From Thermoanaerobaculia bacterium (GTDB lineage Bacteria; Acidobacteriota; Thermoanaerobaculia; Multivoradales; JAHEKO01): DNA of 5,531 bases. This document shows, one piece after another, positions 1 through 5,310 of the stretch (positions are counted from its first letter, which is position 1; each line of letters opens with the position of its first letter). Location of the stretch: the NCBI GenBank assembly GCA_029287645.1, contig JARFQS010000587.1:1-5531 (forward strand), given 5' to 3'. The translations under genes were made by a program, and so were the position numbers. Under the pieces are notes generated by a model. That model was not told where the DNA came from. It saw only the letters and a program-made list of their open reading frames with translations, and did not search any database.

Positions 1-797
1 CGGTAGCCACGCAGTCTCAACGCCTCCACGAGCTCGCCGAGATGATCGGCGTTGAGGGCATTGGCATGCACTAGAAGGACCTGCGGAATCTCGCGATCGA
101 AGAGTCCTCGACTCTGGCCCTCGTAGAACTTCACCATGCGCATCATGTATTCGAGGTACTCGCGGCCGAGACGGGCCCGCAACGAGTCATCGTCCCGATC
201 GAGAGCCGCATCGTAAGCGCGGGCGAAAATCCATTCGGAATTGTCGATGGTGACGGGAGCGACCCGGTAGCCCCGCTGTGTCAGGAGGCTCTCCAGTGCT
301 GTCTTGGTTTCGAGGTCGAGGCCTGTATGGAGGAACGGATGACGGAAGTACCGCAAGGCTGCGCCTCGAGCCGCCAGGAGCGCGCCCGTGACCTGCTCGC
401 CGCGAATCAGGTCCTGCTTGAACTCCTCCAGGGCGACGCGGTGCAGGTCAGGATGCGAGAAGGTGTGATTGCCAAGCTCCAGTCCGGCCTCCAGCCAGAG
501 CTCGAGCAGTCGAACGCGCACAGGAGCAGGGGCTCCATTCGAGAAGAGCTTGTCCTCGTTGACAAACCCGACGGCGGGAATCGCCTGCTCGGTCAGCAGG
601 GTCACGAGCCCCTCGTTGATGGCGAGAATCCTTTCCTCCGGAATTGCATGCGCACGCTGGGCGGGCAGATCGTCGAAGGTGATCACCATCTGTCGATCCA
701 ACCCGGCCTCATCAGCGACCAGACCCCCTGACCCTGTCATCAGGCAGAGGCAAAGGCTCGCTACTGTTCTCGAGCTCATGGCCCGTGAGCGTAGCAT
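1..797 (-). CDS. Secreted polysaccharide deacetylase (NodB fold), C-terminus cut by window edge
   Basis: I translated this frame by hand; it is open from position 797 to the window edge, about 265 residues. It should remove N- or O-acyl groups from a cell-envelope or extracellular polysaccharide using a metal ion. Motifs seen, in order: TFDDLP at residues 40-45 (catalytic and metal-binding Asp42/Asp43), GNHTFSHPDL at 109-118 (metal ligands His111 and His115), RHPFLHTG at 152-159 (motif 3), TIDNSEW at 183-189 (motif 4, Asp185 and Trp189) and LLVHAN at 241-246 (motif 5, His244). All five NodB motifs are present, so the enzyme looks intact. Residues 1-28 form a signal peptide: Arg3, Arg5 and Arg10, then a hydrophobic stretch ending near GLVA-DE. 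Two in-frame ATGs compete, at 797 and 779; neither has a clear Shine-Dalgarno. I prefer 797 because it gives a more basic N-terminus. The true substrate (chitin, peptidoglycan, other glycan) cannot be told. Confidence 0.9.
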   Translation of the reverse strand, partial: MLRSRAMSSRTVASLCLCLMTGSGGLVADEAGLDRQMVITFDDLPAQRAHAIPEERILAINEGLVTLLTEQAIPAVGFVNEDKLFSNGAPAPVRVRLLELWLEAGLELGNHTFSHPDLHRVALEEFKQDLIRGEQVTGALLAARGAALRYFRHPFLHTGLDLETKTALESLLTQRGYRVAPVTIDNSEWIFARAYDAALDRDDDSLRARLGREYLEYMMRMVKFYEGQSRGLFDREIPQVLLVHANALNADHLGELVEALRLRGY

Positions 798-885
798 TTC
801 GATCTGAAGGTCCGTTCGGGGGGGTCCGCGAAAGAGGCCTGGGGCTCGGTTCCTGGGCAATGGGACTGATCGTGTGTGGGTCCGA

Positions 886-947
886 CGTGGGGCCCCCAGG
901 GGGCTTGTTCTCCCTTCCGCTGCAAGAACCCCCTGGAGGTCCCCACG
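886..947. repeat. Long GC-rich inverted repeat (stable hairpin)
   Basis: Arms seen: CGTGGGG (886-892) pairs with CCCCACG (941-947); CC (894-895) with GG (938-939); CCAGGGGG (896-903) with CCCCCTGG (929-936); CTTG (904-907) with CAAG (923-926). The bulges are small (893/940, A937 and AA 927-928) and the loop is about 15 nt. This gives about 21 pairs, nearly all G-C at the base. GTTCGG (814-819) and CCGAAC (948-953) could pair outside it. There is no T tract on either side, so it is not a standard terminator. It could be a leader RNA structure or a degenerate small repeat element. Confidence 0.65.
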
Positions 948-1073
948 CCGAACCCTTGGCGTCACTGGCGACCTAGTGCGTTGCTGCACACCTAAGCCTT
1001 TAAGCCCTTACGCCCCTATTGTCCCACTGCCTCAAGGCCTCACTGCCTTCGATGGGGCGCGATAACGTGACAA

Positions 1074-1146
1074 GGTGGCGGCCCACCCTGAATGTAGGGG
1101 AGGAGCTTGACCCCTCCCATGGGAGCCCGCGAATCGGGGCTCCCAT
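1074..1146. repeat. Three consecutive hairpins upstream of the LEA2 gene
   Basis: Three inverted repeats follow each other without overlap. GGTGG (1074-1078) pairs with CCACC (1083-1087) around a 4-nt loop. AGGGG (1096-1100) pairs with CCCCT (1111-1115) around 10 nt. ATGGGAGCCC (1119-1128) pairs perfectly with GGGCTCCCAT (1137-1146) around an 8-nt loop. The third is the strongest. They end about 105 bases before the LEA2 start codon. Neither strand shows a T run after the third stem, so termination is not obvious. A structured leader or a protein-binding site is possible. Confidence 0.5.
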
Positions 1147-1224
1147 CGGTGCCGACGCCGTCCCCCAGGCGGGCCATCCGGACGGATCTCCACGAGACTC
1201 CGGTTCGGGCAAGGAGCCTCGGTC

Positions 1225-1230
1225 TAGAAT
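1225..1230 (+). promoter_or_regulatory. Possible -10 element of the LEA2 gene
   Basis: TAGAAT matches the sigma-70 -10 consensus at five of six bases and lies 21 bases before the start codon, which would leave a very short leader. The -35 side is poor: TTCGGG at 1204-1209 with a 15-base spacer is the best available. An alternative sigma factor or an activator could explain this, or the match may be chance in GC-rich DNA. Confidence 0.3.
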
Positions 1231-1243
1231 CCGGGTACGGAAA

Positions 1244-1249
1244 GGGGAG
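1244..1249 (+). promoter_or_regulatory. Ribosome binding site of the LEA2 gene
   Basis: GGGGAG, preceded by AAA, sits two bases before the ATG at 1252. The purine run is Shine-Dalgarno-like but closer to the start codon than usual. It still favours this ATG, since there is no better in-frame start nearby and the signal peptide begins here. Confidence 0.5.
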
Positions 1250-1251
1250 TC

Positions 1252-1764
1252 ATGCACACACTCAAGAGACGAGGACGGAAGATTCGGACCCAGCTTGGCG
1301 GCGCAGCGGTTGCGTTGTCGGTTGTCGCCTTCGCAGCCTGTACATCGATGGGCTCGCTGGAGCCACCCGCGGTGACACTCGCGGGTGTCGAGCCCACCGA
1401 GGTGACGATGTTCGAGACGACGGTGCAGGTAAAGCTGCGCATCTCGAATCCGAATCCGGAACCGCTGACCCTGGAAGGGGCATCTTTCAAGCTCCGGCTG
1501 GAGGGTCAGAAGATCGGACAGGGCCTGTCTTCGGAGACGGTGAGTATCGACCGCCTGGACTCGACTCTTCTGGACGTGACCTTTCACGTCAATAACGCGG
1601 TCGCACTCCTTCAACTGAAGGAGATCCTCGAGCAGGAAGCGGTGGACTACGGGATCCGAGCGGTCCTCTACACCCAGGGTTCCTGGGGCACGAAGAAGCT
1701 CAAGGTGGAGAAGGAGGGACGGTTCGAGTTCACGAGCCCCGCGGAGCCGAGCCTCGACGATTAG
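1252..1764 (+). CDS. LEA type 2 (WHy-like) family lipoprotein
   Basis: The 170-residue product has a lipoprotein signal peptide: a very basic start (KRRGRK, residues 5-10), a hydrophobic stretch 15-29 and a lipobox-like FAAC with the lipidation cysteine at Cys30. Phe at -3 is not the usual Leu, so processing is likely but not certain. Residues about 38-150 match the LEA_2/WHy pattern: a Pro-Pro lead-in, then PTEVTMFETTVQVKLRIS, the hallmark NPN at 66-68, then PLTLEGASFKLRLEGQKIGQG. In this family such a domain forms a small beta sandwich. Bacterial members are mostly envelope lipoproteins of unknown role, and plant relatives are tied to desiccation and pathogen response. I infer anchoring in an envelope membrane. 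The C-terminus is acidic (ends SLDD) and the length is normal for a single-domain member. The gene stands alone, convergent with the downstream minus-strand gene. Confidence 0.85.
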   Translation: MHTLKRRGRKIRTQLGGAAVALSVVAFAACTSMGSLEPPAVTLAGVEPTEVTMFETTVQVKLRISNPNPEPLTLEGASFKLRLEGQKIGQGLSSETVSIDRLDSTLLDVTFHVNNAVALLQLKEILEQEAVDYGIRAVLYTQGSWGTKKLKVEKEGRFEFTSPAEPSLDD

Positions 1765-1818
1765 ATTGCCATCCTCTGCAGTCGGCGCCTGATTGCAGGA
1801 GAACAAGTACCCAGAAGA

Positions 1819-1846
1819 AAGGGCTCCAGAGATCTCTGGAGCCCTT
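1819..1846. terminator. Perfect 28-bp palindrome, terminator between convergent genes
   Basis: AAGGGCTCCAGA (1819-1830), GATC (1831-1834) and TCTGGAGCCCTT (1835-1846) make a 12-bp perfect stem with a 4-nt loop; as DNA the whole 28 bases are self-complementary. It lies 54 bases after the LEA2 stop and 26 bases after the stop of the minus-strand gene. Read on the minus strand the stem runs straight into TTTCTTCT, a weak T tract, so it should work best for the minus gene. On the plus strand the stem's own TT is followed by CGCAGTTCGCG, with no T tract, so plus-strand termination is less sure. Confidence 0.75.
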
Positions 1847-1872
1847 CGCAGTTCGCGATACTCGAGGAGTGA

Positions 1873-3807
1873 CTATTGAACCACTGCACTCCACGCCGAC
1901 GTGTCGCCGCTCTCGAATCCGTCAGCGAACGGCAGGCCCGTGCAGAATTGACCCCAGTGGGTGGCCCATCGTCCCCTTTCGACCGCGCCACCGTCGCCCG
2001 TATTCGTGGGGCTGCCCTGCGTCCAGGCGTACTGGTTGAACACCCAGAAACAGCCACTCGCCGCCGGGTCGAGGACGATTCCGGACCAGTCGCCCCAGCG
2101 GTTTGCGTCGCCGTCGCCGAGACGGGTACGCACATAGAAGGCTTCGCCTGCATGGAGAACGCCGGAGCCGCGGTTGGTTCCAGCTGCGTCGGTGACGTTG
2201 CGGTAGGTGAAATAGGCGCCAGGGTTGATCGTCGGGCTCGAGGCCGCGAAGCCGATGGCGACTGCCCCACCATCGAAAGCGATGGAAGGATAGAAGGTGT
2301 GGGTGCCGACAGAGATGTCCTCGCCACCGATCACGCCATGATCCGACACCGTTGGATTGTCCAGATTGCTGGTGCCGAACTCAACCCAGTGGCTGGTGGC
2401 TTCGCCGTCGTTACCCGCGAAGACCGTTCCGGTCGGGTTGATCGTCTGGACGGCGTACAAGGAGTTGTCTCGCCAGACTGCTGAAAGCGCGGAGCGGTTG
2501 TTGGTTTCGATTCTGACCGTTGTGCCCTTCTGACGAGCATTGGGTAGCTCCGGCGCGCTCGACAGGTCTTCGATATTCCCCAGGCTGACGAAATCGAGAT
2601 CGAAGGAGGCGGCGCCCAGCGGGTTGTCGATCCGAACGACCTGCTGCAGCTCCGACTTGGTGCCGTCACTGTCCGTGTCGAGCGTCGTGCCCGAGTAGCC
2701 GACCAGATAGGTGCCGAAACCCGCAGGTGGCGTGCCGAAGACCGCGGCCGGTTGCAGGGGTGCCTGGAGGTCCTTGGCCACGACTGGAGTTGTTGCATCG
2801 AATGGTGCGAACAGATTGATGTCGGCTGCCGCACAGTCATAGAGGCCGCCGGTCGTGCCCTTGTCGATCGTCCATAGGCGAACACCGCCGAATTCGTCTC
2901 CCACAGGTACCGGAAGCTCGGAAAAGAACGGGAACATGCTCGCTGTGACGTAGGCGGCCTCTTCGTCGACCGCAAGGCCGGGATAGTCGGACCAGTGGAG
3001 GATGTTGTCGATCTCGAGCTTGGTCTCGATCTCGGTGCTGCACCAAGTTCCGTTCGGATTTCCATCGTCGGACACCGCAATGAAGATGCTCGATTCGTCG
3101 GTGGGAGTCCCATCCAGAATCTGATCGGACACCCCGAGAATGACAACCAGGAATCGGTCCTCGTACGGGTCGTAGGTGACCTTCGGATCGAAAGTGAAGG
3201 CGAGAGGGGTAAGGCCGAGGTTGGTCAGAAAGCCGTCGAGATCGCCCTGAGCATCGAGAGTCCCATCCTTCTGCCGGATCTCGAAGATCTCGTTGACGAC
3301 GTCGATGACGTGGTTCTGGCCGACGGCGCCGATCGGATCGGGTGGGATCCGCCCTTCACCATTGACGATGGGGTTGTCCTCGAAATCCGGACCCGCGAAA
3401 GAAGTGAACAGGTTCGGAGCACTGGGCAGAGGGGGTCGGAGCTCGTCGTTGCTGGTTGCCAGCGGCGCCTCCGATCGCTCCGTCGGTGCCGTGCGAGGCT
3501 CGATGCGCCCTGGCGAGTCGATGACCTGAATGAGGCCCAACAGCTCGGGTTGCGAGACGTGATACTGCGCTCCGGGCTCCCGAACACGGGCTTGCACGGG
3601 GGTTCCGTGAACCGATCCGAAGAAGGCACGAGGCGCACCTGAAGTTCTTATCGGGAGTCGGGCTGGTCGAGCGGCGTGGTCGCTATCGGGGTTCACCTGA
3701 GTGCGCTCGGTTTCGATTCCCGAGAGAACCAGCCCTGCTCCGAGACCGAGTACGGCAAGAAGGAGTGCAACGACCAACACGGTGTAGGATGTTTTGGGAT
3801 TTCTCAT
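1873..3807 (-). CDS. Exported or membrane-anchored protein of unknown function with C-terminal DGFESGD motif
   Basis: The 644-residue product starts with a hydrophobic helix (about residues 9-30) after MRNPKTSY, acting as a signal peptide or an uncleaved anchor; no clear cleavage site is seen. Residues 31-130 are Pro/Ser/Arg/Glu-rich and probably a linker. From about 150 on it has the look of large secreted beta-rich proteins: PPDPIGAVGQNH (155-166), FDPKVTYDPYEDRFLVV (206-222), IFIAVSDDGNPNGTWC (241-256), HWSDYPGLAVDE (271-282) and, near the end, NRWGDWSGIVLDP followed by CFWVFNQYAW. I recall similar signatures in uncharacterised exported bacterial proteins and suspect a beta-propeller-like fold, but no catalytic set is visible. 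I count four cysteines in the mature part (including Cys256 and Cys622), enough for two disulfides. The last residues hold DGFESGD (629-635) and Trp639. The start has a good Shine-Dalgarno. Function unknown. Confidence 0.88.
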   Translation of the reverse strand: MRNPKTSYTVLVVALLLAVLGLGAGLVLSGIETERTQVNPDSDHAARPARLPIRTSGAPRAFFGSVHGTPVQARVREPGAQYHVSQPELLGLIQVIDSPGRIEPRTAPTERSEAPLATSNDELRPPLPSAPNLFTSFAGPDFEDNPIVNGEGRIPPDPIGAVGQNHVIDVVNEIFEIRQKDGTLDAQGDLDGFLTNLGLTPLAFTFDPKVTYDPYEDRFLVVILGVSDQILDGTPTDESSIFIAVSDDGNPNGTWCSTEIETKLEIDNILHWSDYPGLAVDEEAAYVTASMFPFFSELPVPVGDEFGGVRLWTIDKGTTGGLYDCAAADINLFAPFDATTPVVAKDLQAPLQPAAVFGTPPAGFGTYLVGYSGTTLDTDSDGTKSELQQVVRIDNPLGAASFDLDFVSLGNIEDLSSAPELPNARQKGTTVRIETNNRSALSAVWRDNSLYAVQTINPTGTVFAGNDGEATSHWVEFGTSNLDNPTVSDHGVIGGEDISVGTHTFYPSIAFDGGAVAIGFAASSPTINPGAYFTYRNVTDAAGTNRGSGVLHAGEAFYVRTRLGDGDANRWGDWSGIVLDPAASGCFWVFNQYAWTQGSPTNTGDGGAVERGRWATHWGQFCTGLPFADGFESGDTSAWSAVVQ

Positions 3808-3815
3808 TTCGATAG

Positions 3816-3819
3816 CTCC
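3816..3819 (-). promoter_or_regulatory. Ribosome binding site of the exported protein gene
   Basis: On the minus strand GGAG lies eight bases before the ATG at 3807. This is good spacing and fixes the start, which is also where the hydrophobic N-terminus begins. Confidence 0.7.
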
Positions 3820-3836
3820 GCAAATCAGTCATCTTC

Positions 3837-3872
3837 GTCGAATCGACACGCACTGAGAAGGGTCGAATCGAC
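3837..3872. promoter_or_regulatory. Two exact copies of near-palindrome GTCGAATCGAC (operator-like)
   Basis: GTCGAATCGAC occurs at 3837-3847 and again at 3862-3872. Each is a 5+1+5 inverted repeat, and the two centres are 25 bp apart. They lie between the start codon of the minus gene and its likely promoter, within the leader. Two identical dyads in one divergent intergenic region resemble the paired sites of a dimeric repressor. I do not recognise the regulator, and no regulator gene is present in the window. The second copy overlaps the structured element at 3854-3926. Confidence 0.5.
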
Positions 3873-3926
3873 CGATTCCAGAACCGCTCTGGGCCCTGTT
3901 TGGGCGAATCCGCCTGACCCTTCTCA
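3854..3926 (-). promoter_or_regulatory. 73-nt multi-hairpin leader element closed by an 11-bp stem
   Basis: TGAGAAGGGTC (3854-3864) pairs perfectly with GACCCTTCTCA (3916-3926). Inside, read on the plus strand, are GAATC/GATTC (3865-3869 with 3874-3878, 4-nt loop), CAGA/TCTG (3879-3882 with 3888-3891, 5-nt loop) and two mutually exclusive stems: GCCC/GGGC (3893-3896 with 3902-3905) or GGCG/CGCC (3903-3906 with 3911-3914). This gives a four-way-junction fold. The likely minus-strand promoter would start RNA near 3929, almost exactly at the base of the closing stem, so I assign it to the minus-strand leader of the exported protein gene, 47 nt before its ATG. It is not a tRNA: anticodon and T-loop rules fail. 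It could instead be a DNA cruciform or operator. Confidence 0.5.
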
Positions 3927-3935
3927 AGACCTGCG

Positions 3936-3964
3936 ATTCTCCAGACTCGGGGCGTCGAAGTCAA
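3936..3964 (-). promoter_or_regulatory. Sigma-70-like promoter for the exported protein gene
   Basis: On the minus strand TTGACT (3964-3959, five of six consensus bases) is followed by exactly 17 bases and GAGAAT (3941-3936, four of six). The predicted RNA start is near 3929, giving a leader of about 120 nt before the ATG at 3807. This is the best promoter candidate in the window. Confidence 0.5.
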
Positions 3965-3987
3965 ATAGAGCGAGATACATATGGGTA

Positions 3988-3999
3988 CAACCCGGGTTG
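3988..3999 (+). repeat. 12-bp palindrome in the leader of the nucleotidyltransferase gene
   Basis: CAACCCGGGTTG is a perfect palindrome. CCCGGG is repeated at 4003-4008, and ACCCT/AGGGT (4015-4019 with 4022-4026) follows just before the Shine-Dalgarno. These nested inverted repeats suit an untranslated leader better than coding sequence, which supports the downstream start at 4038. Confidence 0.4.
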
Positions 4000-4027
4000 C
4001 TTCCCGGGGGTGGAACCCTTTAGGGTC

Positions 4028-4031
4028 AGGA
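4028..4031 (+). promoter_or_regulatory. Ribosome binding site that decides the nucleotidyltransferase start
   Basis: AGGA lies six bases before the ATG at 4038. The alternative in-frame ATG at 3981 has only a weak GCGAG upstream and would add 19 residues without family character. Confidence 0.55.
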
Positions 4032-4037
4032 CCTGCC

Positions 4038-5294
4038 ATGGAGGGAACCGCGAACATCGTCCTCGAGCCAGAGATGCGAGCGCTCTTGCAGACCGCGAGG
4101 GTCGAGCTCGGGGTCCAGGGCGCCGCGCAGCTGATGCAGCTCGTCGAAGGTCGCTTGGACTGGCAAGGACTGGTCGAACAAGCCGACTGGAACGAGACGG
4201 CCGCTCTGTTGGTGCACCATCTGGAGGCCTGCGGACTGACTGAAGCGGCTCCGGAGTCGGCACTCGCGAAGCTGCGCACCATCAGGTTGGAGCAGCGCGT
4301 GCGTTTTTTCTTCTTCCTTCGACCCGAGCTCCTCAGGGTGCTCGAAGGGATGGAGTCGGGCGGGGTGGAGATCATTCCTCTGAAGGGTGCCTTCCTGATG
4401 AATACGGTCTACCCGGACGTGAGCCTGCGACCGGTGGGTGATTTGGACCTTCTGGCGCGAGACGAGGACCTGAACCGCGCGATGGAGGTTCTCGACCGTC
4501 TGGGCTACCAGTCGAAGTCGGGAGAGGCTGTGCTCCCGAGTGGTGCCATCGACGACCACCATCACTGTCCCCGGGTGTTGAGTCCCGATGGCTCCGTCGA
4601 ACTCGAATTGCACCGTCACATTGTCCGACGAAAGACTCCCCTCTATTTTCCGATCGAAGGATTCTGGGAGCGCAGCACCGCGGGGGAGATCAAGGGTAGA
4701 GCGGTGAGGGTCTTGGCCGGGAGAGACTTGATGACGCACCTTTGCTGTGCGTTCTTCCTGGACCGACGCAGGAGGGCTCGAGGATACGGAGCCTTGCGGC
4801 AGTTGATGGATCTCTCGGAGTCGGTTCGTCAGTTCGAGCCGGATATCGATTGGGGAGGGATGATCCAGGACTTCAGGGGTGGGGCTCTGCAGGGACCTCT
4901 CTACGCCGCCCTCCGAGCCGCGCGCGAGCTACTCGAGGCACCGGTACCGAATGAGTTCCTCGAGAGTTTTCGACCAGCGGGATTCGACGACGAGATCTTC
5001 GGCCACTTCCTTCGCCTCAAAGTTCTAAACCCTGGGATGTGGTTCTTTCACGAGCTCGTAGATCCTCATGACAATCACTGGTGGAACATGAGCAAGGCCG
5101 CCATCCACAGATTGCTCCCGTCGGCCTCCTATCTGCAAGACAAGTATGGACCGCGGGCCGGCCAGGCGGAGGGGCGATTACTTCGCAGGCACCTCGGGGA
5201 TGCTACTCGAACGGCTCTGACGGCCTGCTGGAGGCCCCGCGCCTTGGCTCGGGAGCTGCGCGCCGACTTCTGGATGAACCAGATACAGCTCTGA
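4038..5294 (+). CDS. NTP_transf_5-type nucleotidyltransferase family protein
   Basis: With the start at 4038 the product has 418 residues. The family signature is clear: PLKG (114-117), then YPD and R, then GDLDLL (134-139), whose Asp135 and Asp137 form the metal-binding D-x-D of the nucleotidyltransferase fold. After it come a DDHHH cluster (172-176) and VELELH (187-192), matching the usual later H and VELH motif of this family. The active-site residues look intact, so it is probably catalytic, transferring a nucleotide to an unknown acceptor. I see no signal peptide, so it should be cytoplasmic. Residues after about 220 are helical and Arg-rich, without a second recognised domain. Members often sit in polysaccharide or peptide-natural-product clusters; here no such genes adjoin it, apart from the deacetylase about 3 kb away. 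An in-frame start at 3981 would give 437 residues. The stop is 16 bases from the converging neighbour, and I see no terminator between them. Confidence 0.85.
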   Translation: MEGTANIVLEPEMRALLQTARVELGVQGAAQLMQLVEGRLDWQGLVEQADWNETAALLVHHLEACGLTEAAPESALAKLRTIRLEQRVRFFFFLRPELLRVLEGMESGGVEIIPLKGAFLMNTVYPDVSLRPVGDLDLLARDEDLNRAMEVLDRLGYQSKSGEAVLPSGAIDDHHHCPRVLSPDGSVELELHRHIVRRKTPLYFPIEGFWERSTAGEIKGRAVRVLAGRDLMTHLCCAFFLDRRRRARGYGALRQLMDLSESVRQFEPDIDWGGMIQDFRGGALQGPLYAALRAARELLEAPVPNEFLESFRPAGFDDEIFGHFLRLKVLNPGMWFFHELVDPHDNHWWNMSKAAIHRLLPSASYLQDKYGPRAGQAEGRLLRRHLGDATRTALTACWRPRALARELRADFWMNQIQL

Positions 5295-5310
5295 TGGCCG
5301 CGCGTGGCTG

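Larger units (their letters stand above)
798..1251. other. Divergent intergenic region, hairpin-rich, no gene
   Basis: These 454 bases separate the starts of the divergent deacetylase and LEA2 genes. The short open frames inside it have no recognisable motif, no ribosome binding site and low-complexity Gly/Pro-rich composition, so I do not call a gene. The stretch is unusually rich in G and C runs and in inverted repeats, listed separately at 886-947 and 1074-1146. The only promoter-like signal I find is just before the LEA2 gene. No convincing promoter is visible for the deacetylase. Confidence 0.7.

Noticed and set aside
327..807. Plus-strand open frames at 327-731 and 469-807
   Set aside because: They mirror the deacetylase, whose five conserved motifs lie on the minus strand.
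1025..1048. Direct repeat CACTGCCT with a 16-bp period
   Set aside because: Only two 8-base copies, with no flanking element or target-site structure; likely chance.
785..1065. Two small plus-strand frames of 63 codons
   Set aside because: Gly/Pro-rich low-complexity products, no ribosome binding site, and they run through the long hairpin at 886-947.
1000..1806. A 268-codon minus-strand open frame over the LEA2 gene
   Set aside because: It is antisense to a gene with a clear signal peptide, lipobox and LEA2 motif; its product is Arg/Leu/His-rich without recognisable features.
1876..3642. Long plus-strand open frames (for example 1876-2484 and 2995-3642)
   Set aside because: They lie antisense to the well-supported exported protein gene, have no ribosome binding site or family motif, and are typical mirror frames in GC-rich DNA.
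3854..3926. A tRNA gene: 73 nt with a closing stem and three hairpins of 4-5 bp
   Set aside because: Loops are 4-5 nt instead of 7, there is no TTCRANY T-loop in the right place on either strand, and the closing stem is 11 bp rather than 7.
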